The translations under genes and the position numbers were made by a program. From NCBI GenBank assembly GCA_903923395.1, contig CAIXXM010000129.1, forward strand, positions 1 to 34,515: a stretch of DNA of 34,515 bases. Reading direction: 5' to 3'. Under the pieces are notes generated by a model, which was not told the DNA's origin, ran no database searches, and saw nothing but the letters and a program-made list of their open reading frames with translations. Positions 9,325 to 18,329 of this stretch are shown here, one piece after another. This DNA is from an uncultured Acidobacteriia bacterium (GTDB lineage: Bacteria > Acidobacteriota > Terriglobia > Bryobacterales > Bryobacteraceae). Numbering within the stretch: the first letter of the stretch is position 1; each line of letters begins with the position of its first letter.

Positions 9325-10185
9325 CTACCACTTTGACGCCGGCAACACCAGCGGCGCCAGCGCCGTGCTCACCCTGCCCTGCACCGCCGTCATATCCCAC
9401 GCATCATCCTTCCGCTGCACGAATTCACAGCAATATTCCTGCGCGTATTGCTCCGCCCCCAGTGCTTCCCTTTCTTCTTCGAGATAATCCTTGCGAATTC
9501 TCGGACAATCCGCCGCCGTAACCTGATATTTCTCCCAGGTCTGCCGCGGGGAGGTCCAGGCGTTATAAAAGAAGCCATTCTGGCCATACGGTGTGGAGAG
9601 CAGCCAGAGCGCGCCATCATTGGTCGCCAGCATGGGCCGCACCGCTTGATACACCTCATCCCGCATCCACGCCGCCTCATCCACCAGAATCAATTGCGGT
9701 GCGGAAAATCCCCGGATATTCCCGGCATCGGAAGGCAATCCCACAATCCGGGAATGATTCGACAGCAGCACGCTTACTTCGCTGTCCGGATCTTTTTTGG
9801 GTGTCCCGCCCAGGAACCGGACATACCGCCGGACAATCCGCACCAGCAGCGCCGATTGCCGCAGCGTGGGCGACACCACCAGCACATCGCACATCGGATG
9901 CATCAGCGCGGCATACAAAGCCATCGCCGCAGCCACAGTGGATTTCCCCCACTGCCTCGTGCAATTCAAAATCCCGCGCCGGGTCTTGCTGTTGAGAACA
10001 CGCCTCTGCGTCGCATCCGGCGTCCAGCCCAGGTTCGACGTCACCCACTCGGCCACATCCGACCCCGGCAAAGCAATCCGCTCCTGCGGTTTACCACTAT
10101 AAAGGCAGGCAGCCCGGTAAGCATCCGGCCTCCCCGTCTTGGGCGGTCCCGCCCCGAAATAAGGATCAAACTTCACGCCTGACAA
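9325..10185 (-). CDS. Terminase large subunit, ATPase-domain half
   Basis: A 286-residue protein carrying the terminase motor domain. Walker A reads TRQWGKST (about residues 76-83), followed by the motif DVLVVSPTLRQSALL. Walker B with the catalytic glutamate is LILVDEAAW (about 165-173), and the coupling motif is LWLLSTPYG. The C-terminal stretch EYCCEFVQRKDDAWD is where phage terminases pass into the nuclease domain, yet this ORF ends soon afterwards in TAG at 9327-9325. The start is uncertain: the frame opens with TTG at 10185, and GTG at 10176 is possible; neither has a strong ribosome site. Family role: ATP-driven DNA translocation into a procapsid. With no other packaging genes near, it is either a prophage relic or a reused module. 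Confidence 0.87.
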   Translation of the reverse strand: MSGVKFDPYFGAGPPKTGRPDAYRAACLYSGKPQERIALPGSDVAEWVTSNLGWTPDATQRRVLNSKTRRGILNCTRQWGKSTVAAAMALYAALMHPMCDVLVVSPTLRQSALLVRIVRRYVRFLGGTPKKDPDSEVSVLLSNHSRIVGLPSDAGNIRGFSAPQLILVDEAAWMRDEVYQAVRPMLATNDGALWLLSTPYGQNGFFYNAWTSPRQTWEKYQVTAADCPRIRKDYLEEEREALGAEQYAQEYCCEFVQRKDDAWDMTAVQGRVSTALAPLVLPASKW

Positions 10186-10711
10186 CTACCAGACAAAACC
10201 AGCACATTCCCGCACGCACCCCCGGAACCCCAACAAACAAAACAGAAGATATCGCAAAAACGTCCGTGATCACAGGTGCCGGAAGTGACGATTCGGACGA
10301 CACAGAACCCTCCCGCCCAGGGTCAATACCCCAGTCGCGCAAGGTCAGACATCTCGCTCCGAAGCACCTCCACGGAAGCCGTCCAGCTCATAGCGGGAAC
10401 TGATCCCGTGCAAACGACGCAACCCGGACTTACCAAATGCGACCCTGCTGGAACTCTTCCAGCCCAAAGGCCTCCAAGGCACGGCGTGACATCAAAGCTT
10501 GGAATCGCGATCGATACTGGCAGACTCGCATGGGCATTCGTCGGAAGTAATTAGATCCCGAATCCCACCAGCAAATCCCCTCAAGCTCTCCCGGCAACTT
10601 GACCTCCCCCCACCCACCAGTTCATCCCTTTCCCCCAACCAAATCAACAACTTAACCACCCCACCCCAATTTCCCCTGCTACCCTCCTTACCGAAGGACC
10701 CTGACCCAAAC
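10186..10711. other. 526-base gene-free region between divergent terminase and HGL-family genes
   Basis: No convincing gene was found on either strand; the short open frames here have no recognisable protein features. The right half is strikingly asymmetric: from about 10603 to 10690 the + strand is nearly free of G and rich in C runs (C6 at 10606-10611, then C3, C3, C5, and later C4 runs). The complementary strand therefore carries G-tracts able to form a quadruplex (G5, G3, G3 and G6 with loops of 3, 10 and 1). It presumably contains both divergent promoters, but no clear -35/-10 pair could be assigned. Confidence 0.6.
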
Positions 10712-11230
10712 ATGCCTGACCAAACCAAATCCGATCAGCCCCGCCCGCTCTCACCCAAAAAGCTCGCCGCCAACCGCGCCAACGCCAAAGCCTCCACCGG
10801 ACCCAAATCCGAAGCCGGCAAAGCCACCTGCGCCCGCAACGCCACCCAACACGGTCTCCTCGCCCAATCCGTCTGCATCGAACCCGAACACCGCGAAGCC
10901 TTCCTCAATCTCTGCCAGGACTACGACGCCCGCTTCCAGCCCGAAACCGCCTTCGAACAAACCTGCGTCAACCAGCTCATCGCCGCCGACTGGCAAATCC
11001 ACCGCGCCCTCGCCATCGAACGCACCCTCTTCAATGACATCGCCTCCACCCGCGAAGCCGGAGCACCCTTCGACCGCATCACCGCCGCCTTCTGCGAACT
11101 CCAAAAATCCGGCCAGCTCGACCTCCTCGGCCGCTACCGCACCCGCATCGAACGCTCCCAGGCCCGCGCCTACCGCACCCTCTCCCGTCTACAGGAGGAA
11201 CGCAGGGGCGCAACGCCACAAAATTTGTGA
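10712..11230 (+). CDS. Uncharacterised 'STGPK..GK...HGL' family protein
   Basis: A 172-residue protein beginning MPDQTKSDQPRPLSPKKL. Its N-terminal signature is ANRANAKASTGPKSEAGKA (about 18-36) followed by ARNATQHGLLAQ. I recognise this pattern from abundant unnamed proteins of Acidobacteria and Planctomycetes. The remainder is alpha-helical and charged, with FEQTCVNQLIAADWQIHRALAIE in the middle and an Arg-rich helix at the end. The basic 'N-A-x-x-H-G-L' segment recalls short DNA-binding leaders in some phage small-terminase-like proteins, but that is only a resemblance. The frame extends upstream to 10499, but that part is low-complexity and reads as non-coding, so the ATG at 10712 was chosen (AAGGA about 14 bases upstream). 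It faces away from the terminase genes. Function unknown. Confidence 0.75.
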   Translation: MPDQTKSDQPRPLSPKKLAANRANAKASTGPKSEAGKATCARNATQHGLLAQSVCIEPEHREAFLNLCQDYDARFQPETAFEQTCVNQLIAADWQIHRALAIERTLFNDIASTREAGAPFDRITAAFCELQKSGQLDLLGRYRTRIERSQARAYRTLSRLQEERRGATPQNL

Positions 11231-11288
11231 AATTACCAAACGGACCCACCGTATGGAATCTGAATGTTCCCGCCCCAAACGACCCAAC

Positions 11289-14200
11289 ATGGCAAACTCG
11301 ATAGAGATGCTTAAACTTCTAGCCCTCAACCGCAGCGAAATCGCCATACGCATCATGCGCGCCGCAACGGAACTGGGCCTGCGCACCGTCGCCGTCTATT
11401 CCAAAGAAGACCGCCTCAGCCTCCACCGCTTCAAAGCCGACGAAGCCTACCAGATCGGCGACAACCTCGGCCCCGTCCAGGCCTACCTCGACGTCGAAAA
11501 CATCGTCGCCATGGCCAAAGAAAAGGGCGTCGATCTCATCCACCCCGGCTACGGCTTCCTCTCGGAAAACCCCGCCCTCCCGCGCGCCTGCGAAAAGAAC
11601 GGCATCACCTTCGTGGGCCCATCCGCTCACCTGCTCGAACTCCTCGGCGACAAGACCGCCGCCCGCAAACTCGCAGAACGCGCCGGTGTCCCCATCGTCC
11701 CCGGCACGCAGGAACCCGTCGCCAACGCGGACGAAGCCCGCGCCATCGCCCACTCCATCGGCTTCCCCATCATCATCAAGGCCGCTTTCGGCGGCGGCGG
11801 CCGCGGCATGCGTGTCGTCCTCTCGCCCGATGAATTTGAAGGCAAGCTCGCCGAAGCCCAGACCGAAGCCGCTTCCGCCTTCGGCAACGGTGCCGTCTTC
11901 CTCGAACGCTTCATCCGCCGCGCCAAACATATCGAAGTCCAGATCCTCGGCGACAAGCACGGCAACCTCGTCCACCTCTATGAGCGCGATTGCTCCGTGC
12001 AGCGCCGCCACCAGAAAGTGGTCGAAGTCGCCCCGGCCGTCAACCTGCCCGAAACCGTACGCGAAGCCCTCTGCAACGCCGCCCTTCGCCTCTGCCGCGA
12101 AGCCGGGTATTACAACGCAGGCACCGTGGAATTCCTCGTCGACGCCGAAAGCCACGAATTCTTCTTCATCGAAGTCAATCCCCGCATCCAGGTCGAACAC
12201 ACTGTCACCGAAATGGTGACCGGCATCGATATCGTCCGCAGCCAGATCCTCGTCGCACAGGGCCACGCGCTCCACGAAGCCCCCGTCTCCATCCCGCGCC
12301 AGGAAAAGATGCCGCTCTATGGTTATGCCCTCCAGTGCCGCGTCACCACAGAAGACCCCCAAAACAACTTCACGCCGGATTACGGACGCCTGCAAACCTA
12401 CCGCTCCCCCGCCGGCTTCGGCGTGCGGCTCGACGGCGGTTCCGCCTATAGCGGCGCCACCATCACCCCCTTCTACGATTCCCTGCTCGTCAAAATCTCC
12501 ACCTGGGCCAGCGACTTCGACGCCGCCTGTAACCGCATGGACCGCTCCCTGCGCGAATTCCGCGTCCGCGGCGTGAAAACCAACATCGCCTTCGTGGAAA
12601 ACGTCGTCAACCACCCCGAATTCCGCGCCGGCAACGTCACCACTTCGTTCCTTGACCAAACCCCGTCGCTCTTTGACATCACCCCGCGTCGCGACCGCGC
12701 CACCAAAATCCTCACTTACCTCGGCGAAACCATAGTCAACGGCAACCCCGAAGTCGCAGGCAAACCCAAGCCCGAACGCTTCCGCCGCGCCCCCGTCCCG
12801 CCCCACATCGCCGAACCCGCACCCCGCGGCACCAAACAACTGCTCGATGAACTCGGCCCCAAAGGCTTCGCACAGTGGATGCTCCAGCAGGACCGCCTCC
12901 TGCTCACAGACACCACCTTCCGCGACGCACACCAGAGCCTGCTCGCCACCCGCATGCGCTCGGCCGACCTGCTGCGCATCTCAAACCACATCTCACACCA
13001 GGCCAGCAACCTCTTCAGCCTGGAACTCTGGGGCGGCGCGACCTTCGATGTCTCCATGCGCTTCCTGCTCGAAGACCCCTGGCAGCGGCTGCGCGAACTG
13101 CGCAAGGCCATCCCCAACATCTGCTTCCAGATGTTATTCCGCGCCTCAAACGCCGTCGGCTACACCGCATATCCCGATAACGTCGTCCGCGAATTCGTGC
13201 TCGAAGCCGCCAACCAGGGCATGGATATTTTCCGTATCTTTGACTCCCTCAACTGGCTGCCCAACATGCAGGCCGCCATGGATGCCGTGCTCGAAACCGA
13301 CCGCATTTGCGAAGCCGCCATCTGCTACACCGGCGACATTCTTGACCCCGCGCGCCAGAAATACTCCCTGAATTACTACGTGCGCATGGCCAAAGAACTC
13401 GAAAAACGCGGCGCACACATCCTTTGTATTAAGGACATGGCTGGCTTGCTCCGCCCCTATGCCGCCGAAGTTCTGGTCAAAGCCCTGCACGACGAAATCG
13501 GCATCCCCATCCACTTCCACACGCATGACACCAGCGGCATCAACGCCGCCTCCATCCTGCGTGCGGCGGACGCCGGCGTACATGCCGCCGATGCCGCAAT
13601 CTCCTCCATGTCGGGCCAGACCAGCCAGCCCAACATCAACTCCATCATCGCCGCGCTGCAGCATACCCCGCGCGATACCGGCATCGATCTCGATGCCATG
13701 AACCAGGCCGCCGATTATTGGGAAGCCGTGCGCACCTGGTATCTTCCCTTTGACACCAGCCCCAAAGGCGGCACCGCCGAAGTCTATCTCCATGAAATGC
13801 CCGGCGGCCAGTACACCAACCTCAAGGAACAGGCCGAATCCATGGGCCTCGGCGAGCGCTGGAACGAAATCGCCCGCATGTACCGCGACGTCAACATGGC
13901 CTTCGGAGATATCGTCAAAGTAACTCCGTCCAGTAAGGTCGTCGGCGATCTCGCCATCTTCCTGGTAAGTCACGACATGACGATTGAAGAGTTAGCCTCC
14001 CTGCCGGAAGACCATCACGTCGCCATTCCCAACTCCGTCATTGATATGTTCGAAGGCTCACTCGGCGAACCCGAAGGCGGCTGGCCTCCACAGCTGAGCA
14101 AAGTGATTCTCAAAGGCCGCCAGCCCCGCAGCGGACGCCCCGGTGCCCTGCTGCCTCCTGCGGATTTCGAGGAAGTGCGCGCCAAACTCGCCGCACAGAT

Positions 14201-14744
14201 TGGCCGCGAACCCGCTCACGATGAGGTGCTCAGTTACCTCATGTACCCCGATGTCTTTCTCAAATTCACGCGCGCCCGCCAGACTTATGGCGACGTGGAA
14301 GTGCTGCCCACACCGCAGTTCTTCTATGGCATGGAGCGCGGCGAAGAAAGCGCGGTGGATATCGAGGAAGGCAAGACACTTGTAGTGAAATACCTCGCCG
14401 TAAGTGAGCCCCATCCCGATGGCACGCGCACGGTCTTCTTTGAACTCAACGGCCGCCCGCGCGAAGTCGATGTCCGCGACCGCAGCCTCGCCGTTGCCGA
14501 TGCCGGACGCCAGAAAGCCGACCCCGCCCACCCGGGCCACGTCGGCGCACCACTCCCCGGCCTGGTCACCGTCATCGCCGTCAAAGAAGGGGGAGAAGTC
14601 GCCAAAGGAGCCAAGCTGCTCATGATAGAAGCCATGAAGATGCAAAGCACCGTCTACGCCCCGGTGGGTGGACGCGTGAAGAAACTTGTCGTGCAAACAG
14701 GGCAGCAAGTGGAAGCCAAAGACCTGCTCGCAGTAATTGAGTAG
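11289..14744 (+). CDS. pyc: Pyruvate carboxylase (single-chain, biotin-dependent)
   Basis: A 1151-residue cytoplasmic enzyme, the normal length for single-chain pyruvate carboxylase. It makes oxaloacetate from pyruvate, bicarbonate and ATP to refill the TCA cycle. The biotin carboxylase part covers about 1-455, with NRSEIAIRI at the start, the ATP-grasp glycine loop GGGGRG at 168-173 and ERDCSVQRRHQK. The carboxyltransferase barrel covers about 530-800, with metal ligands in DTTFRDAHQS (Asp541) and HFHTHD (His744, His746) and the modified lysine region CIKDMAGL. The conserved PYC/OADA domain and a C-terminal biotinyl domain follow, with the biotin lysine in EAMKM at Lys1117. ATG codons at 11253 and 11307 are alternative starts; none has a strong ribosome site. 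Confidence 0.95.
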   Translation: MANSIEMLKLLALNRSEIAIRIMRAATELGLRTVAVYSKEDRLSLHRFKADEAYQIGDNLGPVQAYLDVENIVAMAKEKGVDLIHPGYGFLSENPALPRACEKNGITFVGPSAHLLELLGDKTAARKLAERAGVPIVPGTQEPVANADEARAIAHSIGFPIIIKAAFGGGGRGMRVVLSPDEFEGKLAEAQTEAASAFGNGAVFLERFIRRAKHIEVQILGDKHGNLVHLYERDCSVQRRHQKVVEVAPAVNLPETVREALCNAALRLCREAGYYNAGTVEFLVDAESHEFFFIEVNPRIQVEHTVTEMVTGIDIVRSQILVAQGHALHEAPVSIPRQEKMPLYGYALQCRVTTEDPQNNFTPDYGRLQTYRSPAGFGVRLDGGSAYSGATITPFYDSLLVKISTWASDFDAACNRMDRSLREFRVRGVKTNIAFVENVVNHPEFRAGNVTTSFLDQTPSLFDITPRRDRATKILTYLGETIVNGNPEVAGKPKPERFRRAPVPPHIAEPAPRGTKQLLDELGPKGFAQWMLQQDRLLLTDTTFRDAHQSLLATRMRSADLLRISNHISHQASNLFSLELWGGATFDVSMRFLLEDPWQRLRELRKAIPNICFQMLFRASNAVGYTAYPDNVVREFVLEAANQGMDIFRIFDSLNWLPNMQAAMDAVLETDRICEAAICYTGDILDPARQKYSLNYYVRMAKELEKRGAHILCIKDMAGLLRPYAAEVLVKALHDEIGIPIHFHTHDTSGINAASILRAADAGVHAADAAISSMSGQTSQPNINSIIAALQHTPRDTGIDLDAMNQAADYWEAVRTWYLPFDTSPKGGTAEVYLHEMPGGQYTNLKEQAESMGLGERWNEIARMYRDVNMAFGDIVKVTPSSKVVGDLAIFLVSHDMTIEELASLPEDHHVAIPNSVIDMFEGSLGEPEGGWPPQLSKVILKGRQPRSGRPGALLPPADFEEVRAKLAAQIGREPAHDEVLSYLMYPDVFLKFTRARQTYGDVEVLPTPQFFYGMERGEESAVDIEEGKTLVVKYLAVSEPHPDGTRTVFFELNGRPREVDVRDRSLAVADAGRQKADPAHPGHVGAPLPGLVTVIAVKEGGEVAKGAKLLMIEAMKMQSTVYAPVGGRVKKLVVQTGQQVEAKDLLAVIE

Positions 14745-14751
14745 TTGCGTT

Positions 14752-14773
14752 CGCTATCGTACTTCTGATAGCG
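14752..14773 (+). terminator. Hairpin after pyruvate carboxylase, possible terminator
   Basis: CGCTATC - 8-base loop - GATAGCG forms a perfect 7-bp stem starting 7 bases after the pyc stop and ending 31 bases before the next gene. There is no following T-run, so it may be a weak or factor-dependent terminator, or an operator for the receptor gene. Confidence 0.4.
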
Positions 14774-14804
14774 TCTCACCAAATCCATTCAGGGGAGTAA
14801 CCAA

Positions 14805-17800
14805 GTGCCACGGATTCCAAGAGTATTGCGGAATGCACTTTTCACCGCGTCGTTCTTGGCAGTTGTTTCATATGCCCAGGAGTTCCGCGGCACTTTCAGC
14901 GGGGTAGTTACCGATGCTCTCGGCGCAGCAGTGCCGGGCGTCAAGATCACCGCCGTCGAAAAGGAAAACGGCAACCGGAACGAAACCGTTTCGGCCAAGA
15001 CCGGCGAGTATTCCATCCCCTTCCTCGCGCCCGGCGTCTACGAAATCATCGCCGAAATGAAGGGCTTCAAGACCTACCGCCGCGAAGGTCTCACGCTCAG
15101 CATCGGCGAGCATCCCGTGGTCGATATAAGGCTGGAGGTTGGCGACGCCTCCCAGAGCGTGATGGTCACGGCGGATACGCCAATGATCGAGTCCTCCAAC
15201 GCCAGCGTGGGTCAGGTCATCACCACGGAGGAAGTGGAAAACATGCCCACCAACGGCCGTACGCCATTGATGCTCTCCCGCCTCGCCATGGGTGTGACTG
15301 GCACCAACGAACCGGGGCCGGTGCGCCCGTTTGATAACGGTGCGGTATCGAGCTTCAGCATCGCCGGTGCGCCGAGCGGCTCGAATGAACTGCTCCTCAA
15401 CGGCGTACCGGACGCCGGCTTCAGCAAACAGTTGGCCTATAGCCCGCCGCAGGATGCCGTCCAGGAAGTCAGCGTACACGCCTTTGAATCCGATGCCTCT
15501 TACGGACATACCGGCGGCGGCGTGGCGAACCACATCACCAAGAGCGGCACAAATACGTTCCACGGCTCGATCTATGAGTTCAACCAGGTGTCACGGCTCG
15601 CGGCGAATCTCTTCTTCAGCAACAGCAAAGGCCTGCCGCGCACGGTTACGAATTATAACCAGTACGGCATCACCGCCGGGGCCCCCGTTATCATTCCGAA
15701 ACTCGTCAACGGCAGAAACCGCATCTTCTGGTTCTTTGCCTATGAGCGGCTCAAAGATTCCGACCCCGCTTCGTCGGTACTCGAAGGCGGCTCCGCTTAT
15801 ACGAGCGTGCCGACTGACGCCGAACGGACCGGTGACTTCTCCGCGTTGCTCAAGCTCAATTCGAGTTATCAGCTGTATGACCCCGCCACCGGCACCGTTT
15901 CGACCACACACGTGGCGCGGTCCCCGTTTGTCAATAACGTCATCCCGGCCAGCCGTCTCAACCCCGTTGCCTTGAATTACCTGAAGTACTACCCACAATC
16001 GAATACGCAGGGCCTGTCCAACGGCGAAAATAACTTCGGCGTCACCTTCGCCGATAACGATAATTACAACAACCAGCTCGGCCGCCTCGATTTCAATATC
16101 AGCGACAAGAACCGTCTCTCCTATGATTTCCGCCACAGTTACCGGTTACAGGACAAGAACCAATATCTGAATAACAACGCCGTGGGAACTTTCCTTACGC
16201 GCGCTAACTGGGGAACTTCGGTCGATGAAGTCTACACCATCAACCCGACGTTAATCCTCGACGTTCGCGCCAACTGGACCCGCTTCCGCGAAACCTATAC
16301 ATCGCCCGCCGACGGCATTGATCCCACATCACTCGGTTTCCCCTCCAGCCTCGCGGCCAGTTCCCAGTTCGTTGGGCTTCCCTATATGCAGTTCGCTGGC
16401 GGCTGCAGTGCGAATGCCGCCGGTTTCCAGTGCCTCGGTATGACCGGTGATACCAACACGCCGTATGACGTATTTCAGATCTTCACTTCTCTCGCCAAAA
16501 GCACAGGCAACCATAGCCTCAAGGCCGGTATTGATCTGCGGGAATACCGCGAAAGCACCTTCGCGCACGGGAACTCCGATGGCACCTTCACCTTCAACTC
16601 CAATTGGGTGAACGGACCAATCAATAACGCCTCCGCGCAGCCCTTCGGTGGGGATCTTGCATCATTCCTACTCGGTCTGCCAAGCAGCGGCAGCTTCGAT
16701 CTCAATTCCCACAGCACCACCAAATCGGATTACTATTCCCTGTTCGTGCAGGATGACTGGCGTGCCCGCCACAACCTCACCATCAACCTGGGCCTGCGCT
16801 GGGAACTGGAAACACCCACGGTCGAGCGCTTCAACCGCGGCGTGAATGGCTTCGATCCAACAGCCTCCACCTCCATCGCGACCGCCGCAGCTGCGGCCTA
16901 CGCGAAAAACCCGGCATCACAGCTTCCCGTCAGCCAGTTCTCCGCACTCGGCGGACTGACCTTCGCCTCCGCGAACAGCCCGAACCTCTATCAGTCACTG
17001 GCTGGCACCTTCAGCCCGCGCGTGGGTATTGCCTGGACCCCGGCCGCACTGCACGGCAAGACCGTCATCCGTTCCGGCTTCGGACTCTTCATTTCCCCCA
17101 CCGGCATCAACGGCGGACAAACGCTCAACCAGGAAGGCTTCAGCCAAACCACACAATATTCAGCCACCAACGATAACTACCTCACCCCCGCGGCAACTTT
17201 ATCGAATCCCTTCCCCAAAGGCATTCTGGCGCCGGCGGGCTCCAGCAATGGCGCTTCCACCTTTGCGGGCCAGGGCATCACCTTCTTCAATCCCTCTGTG
17301 GAAGATGCTTATTCTCTCCGTTGGAATTTTGGCATCCAGCAACAGCTTCCGGGCCAAATTATCCTGGAGGTGTCTTATATCGGCAACCACTCCGTCCACC
17401 TGCCGTTCAGCACGCAGTTGGATTCTATTCCGCACCAGTATCTAAGCACGTCCACATCCCGTGACAATACTTTGAACAGCCTGTTGACCTCCACGGTGCC
17501 GAATCCCTTCCAGGGTTTGCTGCCGAACTCGACCTCGCTGAATGGCGCCACCATAACGCTTGCCCAGCTATTACTGAAGTTCCCGCAGTATCCCGTGCCC
17601 AGCACGCCTTCCAGCACGAGTAACGGCATTGTCCAGCAATACACGAATGCCGGCTCCTCTTACTTCAACAGCCTGAATATCAGAACCCAGAAGCGCTTCA
17701 CACACGGCGTGACTTTCATCCAGAACTTCGCTTACAGCAATCTGATTGAAAGGGTGAGTTATCTCAATGACGGCGATCTGGCACCGGAAAAACGTGTCGG

Positions 17801-18329
17801 TGGTGATTCCCGTACGCTTCGGGAAACACTTGCCGCCAGCTGGGATGTGCCCATCGGCCGCGGGCGCATGATTCACCCTGCCTCGAAGATCATCAATGCC
17901 ATCATCGGCGACTGGTCTGCGAACGGTTCGGTCACATTCCAGTCCGGACCGCCCCTGAGCTTCGGCAACCTGATCTACTACGGCGGTCCGCTGAACTACA
18001 ACGCACACCAGCCGAACGGCACCGCATTCGATACCACCAGGTTCAACACTGTGTCCTCACAGCAACTGGTTTATAACCTGCGGACTTTCGATACTTACTT
18101 CAACAACCTGCGCCGTGACCCAACCAAGAACGCCGACTTATCCCTCTTAAAGCGCTTCACTTTGGCGGAAAAGAAGTACTTACAACTACGCTTCGAAGCC
18201 TTCAACCTGACGAACCGCGTCACCTTCGCCGCACCCAGCTTAAGTGCAACCAGTTCCAGCTTCGGGACGATCACCTCACAGGCCAACACCCCGCGGAGGA
18301 TCCAAATGGGCGCGAGGCTCGTCTGGTAA
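14805..18329 (+). CDS. Second Oar-like TonB-dependent outer-membrane receptor
   Basis: A 1174-residue outer-membrane protein built like the receptor at 735-3977. It has a signal peptide (ALFTASFLAVVSYAQ), a carboxypeptidase-regulatory-like domain at about 27-110 (GTFSGVVTDALGAAVPGVKI; SIPFLAPGVYEIIAEMKGF), and a plug region with VENMPTNGRTPLMLSRLAMGV and GGVANHITKSGTNTFHGSIYEF. A large barrel follows, ending IQMGARLVW. The start is GTG at 14805, supported by AGGGGAG seven bases upstream. Sequence divergence from the first receptor is large, so they are family members rather than a recent duplication. The ligand is unknown and the neighbour pyruvate carboxylase gives no clue. Codons are strongly C-ending. 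The 3' end overlaps the convergent PEP-CTERM pseudogene frame. Confidence 0.92.
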   Translation: MPRIPRVLRNALFTASFLAVVSYAQEFRGTFSGVVTDALGAAVPGVKITAVEKENGNRNETVSAKTGEYSIPFLAPGVYEIIAEMKGFKTYRREGLTLSIGEHPVVDIRLEVGDASQSVMVTADTPMIESSNASVGQVITTEEVENMPTNGRTPLMLSRLAMGVTGTNEPGPVRPFDNGAVSSFSIAGAPSGSNELLLNGVPDAGFSKQLAYSPPQDAVQEVSVHAFESDASYGHTGGGVANHITKSGTNTFHGSIYEFNQVSRLAANLFFSNSKGLPRTVTNYNQYGITAGAPVIIPKLVNGRNRIFWFFAYERLKDSDPASSVLEGGSAYTSVPTDAERTGDFSALLKLNSSYQLYDPATGTVSTTHVARSPFVNNVIPASRLNPVALNYLKYYPQSNTQGLSNGENNFGVTFADNDNYNNQLGRLDFNISDKNRLSYDFRHSYRLQDKNQYLNNNAVGTFLTRANWGTSVDEVYTINPTLILDVRANWTRFRETYTSPADGIDPTSLGFPSSLAASSQFVGLPYMQFAGGCSANAAGFQCLGMTGDTNTPYDVFQIFTSLAKSTGNHSLKAGIDLREYRESTFAHGNSDGTFTFNSNWVNGPINNASAQPFGGDLASFLLGLPSSGSFDLNSHSTTKSDYYSLFVQDDWRARHNLTINLGLRWELETPTVERFNRGVNGFDPTASTSIATAAAAAYAKNPASQLPVSQFSALGGLTFASANSPNLYQSLAGTFSPRVGIAWTPAALHGKTVIRSGFGLFISPTGINGGQTLNQEGFSQTTQYSATNDNYLTPAATLSNPFPKGILAPAGSSNGASTFAGQGITFFNPSVEDAYSLRWNFGIQQQLPGQIILEVSYIGNHSVHLPFSTQLDSIPHQYLSTSTSRDNTLNSLLTSTVPNPFQGLLPNSTSLNGATITLAQLLLKFPQYPVPSTPSSTSNGIVQQYTNAGSSYFNSLNIRTQKRFTHGVTFIQNFAYSNLIERVSYLNDGDLAPEKRVGGDSRTLRETLAASWDVPIGRGRMIHPASKIINAIIGDWSANGSVTFQSGPPLSFGNLIYYGGPLNYNAHQPNGTAFDTTRFNTVSSQQLVYNLRTFDTYFNNLRRDPTKNADLSLLKRFTLAEKKYLQLRFEAFNLTNRVTFAAPSLSATSSSFGTITSQANTPRRIQMGARLVW

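Noticed and set aside
9325-9327. Idea that the organism recodes TAG as sense
   Set aside because: TAG is the ordinary stop of pyruvate carboxylase, dnaX and the sigma factor ending at 23365 in this window.
10276-10554. Possible 92-codon gene in the gap before the HGL-family gene
   Set aside because: No ribosome site, no family resemblance and low-complexity composition; treated as non-coding.
11319-12932. 537-codon open frame on the minus strand
   Set aside because: Antisense to the intact biotin carboxylase domain of pyruvate carboxylase; the acidic, Gly/Val-rich product is a codon-bias shadow.
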